NCBI GenBank assembly: GCA_016705695.1
Contig: JADJLA010000002.1
Span: 1-64,000 of the forward strand
Source of the DNA: Sphingobacteriaceae bacterium
Lineage (GTDB): Bacteria > Bacteroidota > Bacteroidia > B-17B0 > Aurantibacillaceae
Direction: 5' to 3'
Length of the DNA stretch: 64,000 bases
Part shown: positions 34,608 to 43,612 of the stretch, piece by piece
Position numbering within the stretch: the stretch's first letter is position 1
How the letters are laid out: the number at the start of each line of letters is the position of its first letter
Position numbers and translations under genes: made by a program
Notes under the pieces: generated by a model
What the model saw: the letters and a program-made list of their open reading frames with translations, nothing else
The model's database searches: none
What the model was told of the DNA's origin: nothing

Positions 34608-34672
34608 TGACCAAAGTCATGCACGATTCTGAGCATACTCAGAGGGGGGTTCAAACCTTTCGCCGACCTTTG
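34608..34672 (+). promoter_or_regulatory. Promoter and putative regulator site upstream of TerB-like gene
   Basis: TGACCAAAGTCA (34608-34619, perfect dyad TGAC-N4-GTCA), 45 bases, then GACCTTTG (34665-34672), a -7-like box with one mismatch. The 45-base gap is exactly the same as in the 45026 promoter. The site also lies upstream of the divergent kinase gene. Confidence 0.5.
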
Positions 34673-34732
34673 TAATGCTGAGGGCGGATCAAAAAGTAAA
34701 AAGTATAATTACATACATAAAAATAAAAGACG

Positions 34733-35143
34733 ATGACACCAACAGAAAATTTACATTATGCAATAGGGGAGTTAGCCTATGCTATTGCCCGTGCCGATGG
34801 CGAAGTTCAAAAAGAAGAGCGCAAAAAATTTGAGGCCATTGTTGCGGCCGAAATGCGCTGCAAAGATTATGGATTTGATGTTTCTGATATTATTTTTAAG
34901 ATCATGGATAGAGATAAGACCTCAGCAACGGAGGCTTACGATTCTGCCATGAAGCAGATAAGAACCAATAGTCATTATCTTAGCCCGGAACTAAAAAAGG
35001 CTTTTATTAATGTGATTGAAAAGGTTGCTAAGGCTTATAGTCCGGTAACTATAGATGAGAACTCATTGATAGAGAAATTCAAAAAGGACATTGAGCCAAT
35101 AAATGGCGACCCAGTTTATTACCAAAAAGCAATAGTAAAATAA
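34733..35143 (+). CDS. TerB-like protein
   Basis: 136 residues, all helical, acidic. LHYAIGELAYAIARADGEVQKEERKKFEAI resembles the TerB/DjlA N-terminal helix bundle (parts LHYAIGELAYAIARADGEV; KEERKKFEAIV), which has a conserved acidic D-G-x-V-x-x-E-E. TerB proteins associate with tellurite and stress responses; exact role unknown. Followed 15 bases later by a second small gene. Confidence 0.65.
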   Translation: MTPTENLHYAIGELAYAIARADGEVQKEERKKFEAIVAAEMRCKDYGFDVSDIIFKIMDRDKTSATEAYDSAMKQIRTNSHYLSPELKKAFINVIEKVAKAYSPVTIDENSLIEKFKKDIEPINGDPVYYQKAIVK

Positions 35144-35158
35144 CTAAACACAACAAAA

Positions 35159-35542
35159 ATGGAAACAAAAAAACAAATAGGCATTTGGATGGACCATTCA
35201 ATTGCTCACATATTAGAACACAAAGGTGATAAGATCATTACAAGTAACATTGAATCTGAATTTACGCATGAACAAAGACAACAAGCTTTAGGCAGGAACG
35301 AAAATCTTATGCATAACAAAGAACATCAAATGCAGACTAAGTATTACAAAACCATTGCTGATGCAATTAAAGGTCATAATGAAGTGCTTCTGTTTGGCCC
35401 AACTAAGGCAAAAGAAGAATTATCGAATATCTTAAAGGCCGATCATCATTTTTCTAACGTAAAAATAGAAGTGATGCATGCTGATAAAATGACCGAAAAC
35501 CAGCAACATGCTTTTGTGAAGAAGCACTTTCAGTTAACCTAA
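35159..35542 (+). CDS. Small eRF1/host-attachment-like conserved protein
   Basis: 127 residues. IGIWMDHSIAHILE at the start and EVLLFGPTKAKEELSNIL, KIEVMHADKMTENQQHAFVK later are shared by small proteins related to the eRF1/baeRF C-terminal fold. The link to release factors is remote and remembered, not computed. Same strand and transcript as the TerB-like gene. Terminator follows. Confidence 0.5.
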   Translation: METKKQIGIWMDHSIAHILEHKGDKIITSNIESEFTHEQRQQALGRNENLMHNKEHQMQTKYYKTIADAIKGHNEVLLFGPTKAKEELSNILKADHHFSNVKIEVMHADKMTENQQHAFVKKHFQLT

Positions 35543-35559
35543 ACTGTATTAAAATAAAA

Positions 35560-35589
35560 AAACCGATAGCTCTTAAGGGTTATCGGTTT
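35560..35589. terminator. Bidirectional terminator
   Basis: AAACCGATAGC..GGTTATCGGTTT with A-run before and T-run after, between convergent genes. Confidence 0.8.
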
Positions 35590-35971
35590 TCTTTTTGGCG
35601 AGTGCTATAATATGTCCGTCCGGGTCGGCCAAATAGCCAACTGAATCTCCCCAATCTCTATCCTGAATTTTACTGATCTCTTTTGCTCCTACCTTTAAAG
35701 CCCGTTCGTACATTTTTTCAGTGTCGTCCGAAAAAAGATACAACTCACATCGTGGTATTCCGTTTCCTGTACTTGGATGTGGTGTTTTATCTGCTAGAAT
35801 TTTTGCGATCGAATTTTCGGGCATTATCCCAAGTAAAACATCATTTGTAAGCTGAAATTCGGTCATGCCAGGAACATCAAGTACTGGCTCTTTATTAAGA
35901 ATTGCTTTGTAAAAGCCCGCGCTCCGTTGTTGATCGGCCACGTAAATAATTATCATTGGAAGTTTTGGCAT
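35573..35971 (-). CDS. VOC superfamily (glyoxalase-like) protein
   Basis: 132 residues. Two beta-alpha-beta-beta-beta units: MIIYVADQQRSAGFYKAILN at the start and ELYLFSDDTEKMYERALKVG in the middle, ending DSVGYLADPDGHIIALAKK. These are the usual metal-site regions of VOC proteins (glyoxalase, dioxygenase, bleomycin resistance). Substrate unknown. Confidence 0.85.
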   Translation of the reverse strand: MPKLPMIIIYVADQQRSAGFYKAILNKEPVLDVPGMTEFQLTNDVLLGIMPENSIAKILADKTPHPSTGNGIPRCELYLFSDDTEKMYERALKVGAKEISKIQDRDWGDSVGYLADPDGHIIALAKKKTDNP

Positions 35972-36003
35972 GAACTATTCGTCTTTGAAGAAACTTAATT
36001 TCT

Positions 36004-37173
36004 TCATGTCAATGATCTTAATATTCTTATAATAAAAATGTAAGATCTGCTCTCATAGCTATAACCTTGTTTACTCATTCGCATAGCACCCTCCTGACAC
36101 ATTCCTAATCCATGTCCGTAACCTCTACCAACAAAAAGCACCGAATCATTATTTAAAGGCTTAATGCTAAAAAAAGTTGATTTTAATTGAAGATCTTGAC
36201 GAACAAATTTTAAAGGAACTTTTATATTACTTGCTTCCAAATAAGTTTTACGTTCATCTTGTTTAAAGTTCAAAGCAATATCGCGAGCAAACGGATCGGT
36301 GGTAGGATAACCATGTTTTAATCTTAAATAGGTCAACCAATCTTCGGTTAACATTTTTCGTTGCCAGTTTGAGTTTGGCATTTTAATACTAAAACTATCA
36401 TTCACGCTGCGTAAATAAGAAGTTTTTGCTCCCCATACATCTTCGCTGTTAGCAGTTTGTCCTCCACTATTACTATGAAATGCTGCAATGATCAAATTAA
36501 GTCCATCATCAACTACAACTTGTCCTTTGGTTGCTTGAACTGCGGTGGTGATACTTCCATCTCTGGGTTTGCCGTAATAAACTTGGCAATGCACTTGGTC
36601 GCATAAACTAAAACCCTCCAGTACATGTTTGTTGATATGTGCTAATGCAAACGTGCGAGCCAAAACCGCTTGTACTTTGTAAAATTCCTGATTTGAACGA
36701 CTTCCCGCTTCTGCTTCTGTAACACCGGCCACATATCTATCCACCTCTACGTCATTGATGATCTTAATTGTACTTTCAAAAGTAGAAAAGATCATGTTTT
36801 GCGGATATATTCGCGGCTTACGATCAGGATTGATCAATTTTATTTTTAACTCCGCCGCTGGATTATTTTCGGCAATGAATTTGATGTATCTATAAACACC
36901 GATCTTTTTATCTCCTGAAACCACTTCAATGCTATCATTTTTATAAACAAGTTTGTATGCCAATTCTCCGGCACTTTCCGAAATAAAATTACCATCGGCA
37001 ATTACTTTGTAGGTTCCTGCGTTGATAGAAATAGTTGCAGAAAGCACCTTTAAGTGTGTGTACATACGCACCATGATCGTTTCTGTGGGAATAAAAAAAG
37101 AACTGCACAGTAAAGACCAAAGAATGATCAGTTCCAAAAACAAAAATCGCTTATATGATTTTTTAAGTTTCAA
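36004..37173 (-). CDS. SpoIID/LytB domain protein
   Basis: 389 residues. One N-terminal hydrophobic segment, then the SpoIID domain: EVDRYVAGVTEAEAGSRSNQ, EFYKVQAVLARTFALAHINKH, AFHSNSGGQTANSEDVWG and FVGRGYGHGLGMCQEGAMRM. In Bacillus SpoIID is a lytic transglycosylase that trims denuded glycan; Bacteroidetes homologs are unstudied. The start overlaps lpxB's stop by four bases. Ends with surE and lpxB in one leftward cluster. Confidence 0.88.
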   Translation of the reverse strand: MKLKKSYKRFLFLELIILWSLLCSSFFIPTETIMVRMYTHLKVLSATISINAGTYKVIADGNFISESAGELAYKLVYKNDSIEVVSGDKKIGVYRYIKFIAENNPAAELKIKLINPDRKPRIYPQNMIFSTFESTIKIINDVEVDRYVAGVTEAEAGSRSNQEFYKVQAVLARTFALAHINKHVLEGFSLCDQVHCQVYYGKPRDGSITTAVQATKGQVVVDDGLNLIIAAFHSNSGGQTANSEDVWGAKTSYLRSVNDSFSIKMPNSNWQRKMLTEDWLTYLRLKHGYPTTDPFARDIALNFKQDERKTYLEASNIKVPLKFVRQDLQLKSTFFSIKPLNNDSVLFVGRGYGHGLGMCQEGAMRMSKQGYSYESRSYIFIIRILRSLT

Positions 37174-38294
37174 TTCAGTTTCAAATAATTTAATAATTGT
37201 TCGGCCAAACGTTTGGATGCCCCAACACCGCCTAATTTATCATACAGCGATGCATAATCGTTCAATATAGCTTGGCGATGTGCTTTATTGTTCAATATCA
37301 GGTCGAGTTCTGTTTTAATGTTCTCGGAAGTAAGATCGGTTTGCACCAGTTCTTTTACGGCAGGCTTATCCAATATTAAATTTACCAACGAAATATATTT
37401 AATGTCAACCAACTGTTTGGCAATGGCGAATGATAATCCGCCGGCTTTATAACAAACTACCTGCGGTAAATTATACAAAGCGCTTTCTAAAGTGGATGTT
37501 CCTGATTTAATGATGCCGGCAATGGCATAACTCATTAATTCGTAAGTTTGATCAAATACAACACGAATATCTTTTTGTTCTAAGCCTTTGTAATAATCCT
37601 TCGATAAATTACTGGAAGCACCAATAACAAACTGGTAGCCATTAAAACCATCCTTTACATTCAGCATTATTTGCATCATGCGCTCTATTTCTTGCTTCCT
37701 GCTTCCCGGCAATACAGCAATAATTGGCTTTTCAGAAAGTTTGTTGTTGGCAAAGAAGGTTTCTTTACTTATAAGATCTTTCTTTTTTTGTTCAATGGCA
37801 TCCAACAATGGATGACCAACAAAATCAACATCAATATGATGCTTCGCGTAAAACGCTTTTTCAAATGGAAGAATGACGAATAATTTTTTTGTGTGCTTTT
37901 TAATGATCTCTACCCTATTCTCTTTCCAGGCCCAAACCGTTGGTGAAATATAATAATACACCTTGATATTTTGTTCAGCCGCCCACTTAGCCATACGCAA
38001 ATTAAATCCGGGATAATCAACCAACACTAATGCATCGGGTTTGAATTGTAAAATAGCATCTTTTACTTTCTTAAAATTTGCTTTAATAGTTCGTATGTTC
38101 TTCAATACATCAACAAATCCCATAAAAGCCATTTCGGAAATATGGATAACAGGTTTTGTTTTACATACTGCTTCCATTAACGGTCCTCCGGTAAAACCAA
38201 ATTGCAAGGTATTATCCATGCGTTGTAACTCCTTAATGCAATTAGATGCATGAAGATCGCCACTTGGCTCGCCCGCTATGAAAAATAATTTCAC
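37170..38294 (-). CDS. lpxB: Lipid-A-disaccharide synthase
   Basis: 374 residues. Condenses UDP-diacylglucosamine with lipid X to the lipid A disaccharide at the inner membrane. LFFIAGEPSGDLHASNCI is the N-terminal motif; VDYPGFNLRMAKW, YYISPTVWAWKENRVEII, VLPGSRKQEIERMM and KSGTSTLESALYNLP follow in the family's order. Length is standard. Located between surE and spoIID-like genes. Confidence 0.95.
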   Translation of the reverse strand: MKLFFIAGEPSGDLHASNCIKELQRMDNTLQFGFTGGPLMEAVCKTKPVIHISEMAFMGFVDVLKNIRTIKANFKKVKDAILQFKPDALVLVDYPGFNLRMAKWAAEQNIKVYYYISPTVWAWKENRVEIIKKHTKKLFVILPFEKAFYAKHHIDVDFVGHPLLDAIEQKKKDLISKETFFANNKLSEKPIIAVLPGSRKQEIERMMQIMLNVKDGFNGYQFVIGASSNLSKDYYKGLEQKDIRVVFDQTYELMSYAIAGIIKSGTSTLESALYNLPQVVCYKAGGLSFAIAKQLVDIKYISLVNLILDKPAVKELVQTDLTSENIKTELDLILNNKAHRQAILNDYASLYDKLGGVGASKRLAEQLLNYLKLN

Positions 38295-38297
38295 TCT

Positions 38298-38594
38298 TTA
38301 AAAAAAAGTTAAGTAGGCTAAGATCAAAGCGTAAATAAGAACACTTCCTATAACACCTTTTGTAAATGGTGTCATTCTTTTGTTGAGTCCAAAATAAAAT
38401 AATATAAGGTCAACTCCGCAACACATTTTAAATACGTTCATCATCATTTCCTTATTTATCAAATACCGCACATCATCTTGCGAAATCTCAACATCACGTT
38501 GAAAGATCAACCAATAGATAGAAAAGGCCAATATTGGAAATATAAGTCCTAACAAAAGCCCTATCCATGTTCTATTCCATTTACTAAATTCCAT
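38298..38594 (-). CDS. Small membrane protein between surE and lpxB
   Basis: 98 residues with three hydrophobic segments (WIGLLLGLIFPILAFSIYWL, MCCGVDLILFYFGLN, GVIGSVLIYALILAYLTFF). Gap of three bases to lpxB and none to surE. Such a short protein in this position is seen in other Bacteroidetes; function unknown. Confidence 0.65.
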   Translation of the reverse strand: MEFSKWNRTWIGLLLGLIFPILAFSIYWLIFQRDVEISQDDVRYLINKEMMMNVFKMCCGVDLILFYFGLNKRMTPFTKGVIGSVLIYALILAYLTFF

Positions 38595-39362
38595 TTAAAA
38601 TGTTTTTTTTATGTCGTTCAAATAAGCGTGTGCTGTTAGATCGGCTTGTGTTGGCACAACCGAAATATATCCATTAGCCAAAGCCCACTCATCGGTATCA
38701 TTAGCTTCGGGTTCAAAATTTATGAACTCACCCGTTAGCCAATAGTAACTTCTTCCGTAAGGATCTTTACGTTCATCAAAACGCTCTACCCAATTAGCTT
38801 TTGCTTGACGAACAAATTTTATTCCTTTAATATCATCCTCGCGCAACTTAGGTATGTTCACATTATAACAAACACCTTTTGGCATTTTTTTTGTGAGTGC
38901 GTGATCAATAAGTTGTTTTATGAATTTTGTTGCTGCTGTAAAATCCGCTTCCATGGCATAATCACACAAGCTAAATCCAATGCTTGGCGCTCCTTCTAAG
39001 GCTCCTTCAATGGCAGCACTCATGGTTCCACTATAAATAACATTTATGGAACTGTTGCTTCCGTGATTGATGCCACTTAAAACAAGATCTGGGCGTTTCT
39101 TTAAAATATTATTTACGGCCATTTTTACGCAATCAACCGGAGTTCCGCTGCACGCCAATTCGGTTTGTGCACCGTGAAAATTTGTTTTCTCTAATCGTAG
39201 AGTTGAATTAATTGTAATGGCATGCCCCATTCCGCTTTGCGGTTTATCGGGCGCAACTACAATCACATCACCAAATGTTTTGGCAATGGAAACAAGGTGT
39301 TTTATTCCCGGAGAAAATACACCATCGTCGTTAGTAACCAGTATAACGGGCTTTGTACTCAT
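38595..39362 (-). CDS. surE: 5'-nucleotidase SurE
   Basis: 255 residues. Hydrolyses nucleoside 5'-monophosphates with a divalent metal. ILVTNDDGVFSPGIKHL carries the paired Asp ligands, VVAPDKPQSGMGHAIT the Ser/Thr loop, and VLSGINHGSNSSINVIYSGTMSAA the Asn ligand. First gene of the surE-lpxB cluster. Confidence 0.95.
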   Translation of the reverse strand: MSTKPVILVTNDDGVFSPGIKHLVSIAKTFGDVIVVAPDKPQSGMGHAITINSTLRLEKTNFHGAQTELACSGTPVDCVKMAVNNILKKRPDLVLSGINHGSNSSINVIYSGTMSAAIEGALEGAPSIGFSLCDYAMEADFTAATKFIKQLIDHALTKKMPKGVCYNVNIPKLREDDIKGIKFVRQAKANWVERFDERKDPYGRSYYWLTGEFINFEPEANDTDEWALANGYISVVPTQADLTAHAYLNDIKKTF

Positions 39363-39566
39363 ATAATATCCTCTAAATGTAGCTCAATAATAAACGCTAT
39401 TTCAAGGCTTTAGCACATACTTTTTAGCCTCACTTTGTTAATTTTTAAGCATATTTAAGAGTGGTTTGACGGCCTTTGATGCTTTTATAGTGTAATTTTG
39501 TCAGGAATTTATACTTGGTACTCCTTTTGATACCTAATACTTAAAAAAATAAAACTATGATGATGT

Positions 39567-40262
39567 ATGATATGGGGCTTAATGGTGATCACTGGCATTT
39601 TTATGCTTATTGGGTTATTTGTTAGCTCGCGTTTGAAATCAAAATTTGCAAAATATTCGCAAGAACGTTTAACCAGTGGTATAAGCGGAAAAGAAGTAGC
39701 TGAAAAGATGCTTAAGGATAATGGTATTTACGACGTAAAGGTACAAAGTGTGCAAGGTCAGTTAACCGATCATTACAACCCACTTGATAAAACTGTGAAC
39801 TTGAGTCACGACGTTTATAACGGACGCCATGTTGCAGCTGCGGCTGTAGCGGCTCATGAATGCGGACATGCCGTGCAACATGCAACAGCTTATACTTGGT
39901 TAACTATGCGAAGTAAAATGGTTCCTGCCGTGCAGATAGCTTCAACCGCGATGGGATTTTTATCGTTGGCATTAGCGTTTGCTTTTTATAGCATGCCACA
40001 TTTAGGTAATACCTTGATGTTGGTATTCATTATTTTGCAATCAGCAATTACCTTGTTTACAATTGTAACATTGCCGGTAGAGATCGACGCCAGTAAAAGA
40101 GCCATTGTTTGGTTAAACAGTGCCGGAATAACATATGGGTCGGAACACGATGATGCTAAGGATGCTTTAACATGGGCTGCTTACACTTATATTGTAGCTG
40201 CTTTAGGCGCTATTGCTTCGCTGCTTTATATGATATTACGATATACAGGAAGTAGAGATTAA
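39567..40262 (+). CDS. Zinc metallopeptidase (YugP family)
   Basis: 231 residues. Membrane segment at the start, HExxH zinc motif in VAAHECGHAVQHATAY at about residue 99, two or three more helices (IASTAMGFLSLALAFAF, LMLVFIILQSAITLFTIVTLPVE) and the conserved LPVEIDASKRA. Matches the YugP/neutral zinc peptidase family, integral membrane proteins of unknown target. A TAATTTTG -7-like box lies at 39493-39500. Confidence 0.88.
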   Translation: MIWGLMVITGIFMLIGLFVSSRLKSKFAKYSQERLTSGISGKEVAEKMLKDNGIYDVKVQSVQGQLTDHYNPLDKTVNLSHDVYNGRHVAAAAVAAHECGHAVQHATAYTWLTMRSKMVPAVQIASTAMGFLSLALAFAFYSMPHLGNTLMLVFIILQSAITLFTIVTLPVEIDASKRAIVWLNSAGITYGSEHDDAKDALTWAAYTYIVAALGAIASLLYMILRYTGSRD

Positions 40263-40278
40263 TTTTAATTGACCTCAT

Positions 40279-40317
40279 AAAAAGAAAGCAGGAACTATTT
40301 TCCTGCTTTCTTTTTTT
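40279..40317. terminator. Bidirectional terminator
   Basis: AAAGAAAGCAGGAA..TTCCTGCTTTC followed by T-run, between the peptidase gene and the convergent small membrane protein gene, overlapping the latter's 3' end. Confidence 0.75.
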
Positions 40318-40513
40318 GGTCTAAATACTCTTGATGTTTTTTGCTTTGTGTTCGGCGCACGTAATAAACAACGCACGACAAAATAAAGAATGCAAAAAAG
40401 AAAAGCGCACTGTCGTTATCCTTTTGAGTTAAAAAAAAGATGCAACCTAATACACCAACTACAGCGCCTCCCAGCCATAGTTTCTCTAATATTTTAAATA
40501 AATTTTGATCCAT
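40295..40513 (-). CDS. Small membrane protein downstream of lptC
   Basis: 72 residues from the ATG at 40513 (MDQNLFKILEKLWLGGAVVG); the longer ORF start lies in the hairpin repeat. Two hydrophobic helices (LWLGGAVVGVLGCIFFL, ALFFFAFFILSCVVYYV) and a basic tail. No family. Follows lptC by one base after its stop. Confidence 0.65.
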   Translation of the reverse strand: MDQNLFKILEKLWLGGAVVGVLGCIFFLTQKDNDSALFFFAFFILSCVVYYVRRTQSKKHQEYLDQKKKAGK

Positions 40514-40514
40514 A

Positions 40515-41144
40515 CTACTGCGGGCGTGGCGCCCCACAACGCCACAAAACAAGCAGGCGTAGGGGGGCGCCCCCCCTGCGGTAATATAATTCGTCGTTTT
40601 GTAATTGAATGATGGCGGTTACTTTTTTAATTGAGTATCTAGAAAAATCCTCGTTACTTTCAAGGCCCATACCGGTTATTATCTGTGTAGGAGTAGTTAT
40701 TTTCACAAACTCCTTTGTATAAATACGTTTTGTTCCTTCATCCCATGTCAACTTCTCGGTCTCTAACTTTTCGCCTTTATTATTCACCACCTCAACCGCG
40801 TATTTTGCTTCCATGCGTTTTGAAAGTTCGTAACGGATGGCATAATTTGCCTTTAAGGTACTTGATACTTTTTCTTCCTCATCAAAAAAAGTAACATTAA
40901 CGCCGTTCGAAAGAATTGTGAATGGCTCCGATACATTTTTATCAAATTGAATAAGGCGATTTGCTTTTATAACCACTTTTAACTGCGCGCTATCGGTATA
41001 GATCATCGAAACTGTATCGGCGGTTTGCGAAGGACTCAATTTATTTCGCGGAATCGCTAATACATCTTTAAGGTCGTTGGTACAGGAAAATGCAAATAAA
41101 GTTAGGGCAGAATAAATAAAAATATGTTTAGCCTTAAACTTCAA
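40515..41144 (-). CDS. lptC: LPS export protein LptC, with C-terminal repeat-derived tail
   Basis: 209 residues. Lipobox-like signal (FIYSALTLFAFSC). The DUF/LptC beta-jellyroll follows: DSAQLKVVIKANRLIQFD, FDEEEKVSSTLKANYAIRY, LETEKLTWDEGTKRIYT and ITGMGLESNEDFSRYSIKKV. The last 21 residues (RRGGAPLRLLVL, WRCGAPRPQ) are encoded by a GC-rich hairpin repeat at 40518-40580 and are not part of the family. The neighbours coaX and an outer-membrane protein are common partners of lptC in Bacteroidetes. Confidence 0.8.
   Translation of the reverse strand: MKFKAKHIFIYSALTLFAFSCTNDLKDVLAIPRNKLSPSQTADTVSMIYTDSAQLKVVIKANRLIQFDKNVSEPFTILSNGVNVTFFDEEEKVSSTLKANYAIRYELSKRMEAKYAVEVVNNKGEKLETEKLTWDEGTKRIYTKEFVKITTPTQIITGMGLESNEDFSRYSIKKVTAIIQLQNDELYYRRGGAPLRLLVLWRCGAPRPQ
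40518..40580. repeat. GC-rich REP-like hairpin inside the lptC 3' end
   Basis: CTGCGGGCGTGGCGCCCC at one side pairs with GGGGGGCGCCCCCCCTGCGG at the other. It is 63 bp (21 codons) long and lies directly before the lptC stop codon. Much richer in GC than its surroundings. Confidence 0.75.
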
Positions 41145-41146
41145 TA

Positions 41147-42619
41147 CTAATCATATTTGAATTTACGGAACCAAAGATCCTCGAGGTAAGTTGAATTGAA
41201 CGTAAAACCAAAATTAACGCGTAGAAAATTCTCTTTGATAAGACCATTATTTTGCGTTCCGGTTACTCCATATTGAACACCAATATTTACCAAACCTGTT
41301 CCGGTTCTGATACCAACGGGCAAGCTTAATCCTGCACTTACACCATATGTTTTGATGAGTGTTTTATTTATATCCAAATAACCCGAATTATAAAAAGCGC
41401 CTGCTCTGTATTGTGTACGCTTAAAGTAAGTTCCTTTTCCTAAAACGTATTTATCAGGCACATAATTAAACCCAATAGAGGTACGCATATTGTTTTTAAG
41501 CGTATTGGCATACTCAAACATTTTAAATTTGCTCCAATCGGTGATGGCGTAATCTACCACTAAATTAAATTTCTCTCCTTTTTTAAAACCTATCCCAAAA
41601 CCTTGCTCGAGGGGCAGCGTGATCTTTCCACTCTGATCAATGGCTTTTAAAACAGTATCCTTTGGCACAATGGCGGTGTTATTTAAAAAATAATTATAAG
41701 ACACCAGATCGTATTTTGCTTTTACAGTGTTGTTAAGAGCCATATAATAACCAAATGTGATCTTTACTTTTTCGCTGAGCCCTCTTTTTAGACGACCTGC
41801 AACTACATTACCAGTGTCTTTTTTCGCCTTTACACTATCAATAGTAAAAGCGGTTTGAATTCCAAAATTTCCTGTAAAATCATTGATACGAACTGTTTTT
41901 TCGCGAATGGTATTGAAATAAGTAAGTGAGTTTGGATATCGTACATCGGTATAATTAAGCGTAGAGCCAAACAAATAATTTGCATTAGCACCAATGCTGA
42001 AGTCGCTGGCTATCTCGCTCATTAATTCTTTGAACTTATAAGAACCTCTAGAGATATTATACGCCGAATCCAATTCTTTATTTACTTGCTTTTTTCTGAA
42101 CTTCATTAAGCGCTCTTTGAACGGCATGGTTCCGTATCCTAAGAAAACTTTATTAAAACCACCTTCTCCATTGTAATTATAAGTTACGTTACCAATATTT
42201 GGTTCGTTGTTCACACTTTGCATATTATAACCCACATTAGAGTATGGCATTATACCAAATGCAGCGCCTGACTTACGACGAATGGGAAATCCAAGTGAGC
42301 CGTAATTAAAATTGGTTGTCCATTTATAAACGCTGGATAAAGAAGTTGTAAAACTGGAACGTACAAAGTTTCCGCCCACTTCAAATGTTGCAAATTTAAT
42401 TAAGGCATATGACGCAGGATTTCCTGTATTGATCATAACAGGATATAATGAATCGGGTTTAAATGCAATGCATGTTCCTGCCATTGCTTGATTATGCGAA
42501 AAAGTTGTTTGATTTAATTCGCCAAGGCCAAAACGTGAATACGGACTAAACGTGTTTATCTGAGCAAAAAACACATTAGAAATGATGGCGAATAAAAGTA
42601 TGTACTTATTTTTTTTCAA
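41147..42619 (-). CDS. Outer-membrane beta-barrel protein
   Basis: 490 residues. Signal peptide (MKKNKYILLFAIISNVFFAQ) then NTFSPYSRFGLGELNQTTFS, a start shared by Bacteroidetes barrels placed next to coaX and lptC. Repeated amphipathic strands end in aromatic residues, and the C-terminus is LRVNFGFTFNSTYLEDLWF. Possibly FadL-like. Overlaps coaX by 14 bases. Confidence 0.75.
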   Translation of the reverse strand: MKKNKYILLFAIISNVFFAQINTFSPYSRFGLGELNQTTFSHNQAMAGTCIAFKPDSLYPVMINTGNPASYALIKFATFEVGGNFVRSSFTTSLSSVYKWTTNFNYGSLGFPIRRKSGAAFGIMPYSNVGYNMQSVNNEPNIGNVTYNYNGEGGFNKVFLGYGTMPFKERLMKFRKKQVNKELDSAYNISRGSYKFKELMSEIASDFSIGANANYLFGSTLNYTDVRYPNSLTYFNTIREKTVRINDFTGNFGIQTAFTIDSVKAKKDTGNVVAGRLKRGLSEKVKITFGYYMALNNTVKAKYDLVSYNYFLNNTAIVPKDTVLKAIDQSGKITLPLEQGFGIGFKKGEKFNLVVDYAITDWSKFKMFEYANTLKNNMRTSIGFNYVPDKYVLGKGTYFKRTQYRAGAFYNSGYLDINKTLIKTYGVSAGLSLPVGIRTGTGLVNIGVQYGVTGTQNNGLIKENFLRVNFGFTFNSTYLEDLWFRKFKYD

Positions 42620-43340
42620 GCGTAAAATTCAATGTTTGATCCAGGCCTAGCAAAACTAAGTTTGGGTGCGTAAAGATGCTATTTTTTTTCAAGTGTTTGG
42701 CAAAGAAGTTTCCATCGCCACCTGTTATAACAATTTTTATATGTGGATAGCTTTGCTGGTATTCCTCAATAATACCTTTTATTTCATTTATTGTTCCTAA
42801 AACAACACCGCTAAGAATAGATTCATTAGTGTTTTGCCCTACCAATTTATCATAGCTTTCATTCATTTCTACCAATGGTAATTTATTAGTGAAATGCTTC
42901 AGTGCTTTAAAACGCATTTGTAAGCCGGGCGAAATTGCACCACCCAAAAATTCATTCTTTGCATTCACAAAATTATATTTAATACAGGTGCCGCAATCAA
43001 TGCAAAGCACATCCGAATTTGGATACAAGCTGTAAGCCCCTATTGATGCGGCCAAACGGTCGGAGCCCAATGTTGCGCTAGTTTGATATAAATTTTTTAT
43101 GGGTATTGGCGTTTGGGAAGTAAAAACAGTGTGTGCTACTTCTTTACCAAAATGCTCAATAAATTTAAGATGATCGTCGGTAACCGAACAAAGGATCACA
43201 TGCGAATGCTTTAAAACATAATCGGCTTCATTAATAAGTTCGTTAATGTTTGCGAAGCTGCGAATTTCCTGCAATTTATTGCCGGAGAAGCTTCCCGCTT
43301 TGATGCAGGTATTACCAAGATCTAGGGCCAAATGCGCCAT
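42606..43340 (-). CDS. coaX: Type III pantothenate kinase
   Basis: 244 residues from the ATG at 43340 (MAHLALDLGNTCIKAGSFSG), which fits the family start. First step of coenzyme A synthesis. Motifs: DLGNTCIKAG (phosphate 1), LGSDRLAASIGAYSLYPNSDVLCIDCGTCIKYN with GSDR and the Asp of CIDCGT, and GGAISPGLQMRFKAL. ORF start at 43373 is upstream of the conserved region. Confidence 0.92.
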   Translation of the reverse strand: MAHLALDLGNTCIKAGSFSGNKLQEIRSFANINELINEADYVLKHSHVILCSVTDDHLKFIEHFGKEVAHTVFTSQTPIPIKNLYQTSATLGSDRLAASIGAYSLYPNSDVLCIDCGTCIKYNFVNAKNEFLGGAISPGLQMRFKALKHFTNKLPLVEMNESYDKLVGQNTNESILSGVVLGTINEIKGIIEEYQQSYPHIKIVITGGDGNFFAKHLKKNSIFTHPNLVLLGLDQTLNFTLEKK

Positions 43341-43493
43341 GCTGGCTAAAGATAGCTCAAATATACAGGGCAATTGGGGGTTTAAGAATTTTTTGCAATA
43401 ATTTGGGAAGTTGAAAAAAAGACGTATTTTTGCACCCTCTGAATTAAAAGCGTTTTGGTATTTTTAAAGAGGCTAAAACACTGAAAATGAGCT

Positions 43494-43566
43494 GGTACCT
43501 TAGCTCAGTTGGTAGAGCAAAGGACTGAAAATCCTTGTGTCCCTGGTTCGATTCCTGGAGGTACCA
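43494..43566 (+). tRNA. tRNA-Phe (GAA)
   Basis: 73 bases. Acceptor arms GGTACCT and AGGTACC pair over seven bases with discriminator A. D arm GCTCAGTTGGTAGAGC, anticodon stem around CTGAAAA with anticodon GAA, and T arm CCTGGTTCGATTCCTGG. CCA is not encoded. The 3' half is duplicated about 335 bp downstream beyond a GIY-YIG gene. Confidence 0.95.
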
Positions 43567-43579
43567 CATAGAAAATAAA

Positions 43580-43608
43580 AAGCCCCTTAAAACCGGGCTT
43601 TTTTTTAT
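43580..43608 (+). terminator. Terminator after tRNA-Phe
   Basis: AAGCCCC..CCGGGCTTTTTTTT hairpin just downstream of the tRNA and directly before the GIY-YIG start codon. Confidence 0.65.
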
Positions 43609-43612
43609 TACC

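Noticed and set aside
43535..43612. Upstream extension of the GIY-YIG frame (MCPWFDSWRYHIENK...)
   Set aside because: It is the translation of the tRNA-Phe 3' end and terminator; the domain begins at the ATG at 43613.
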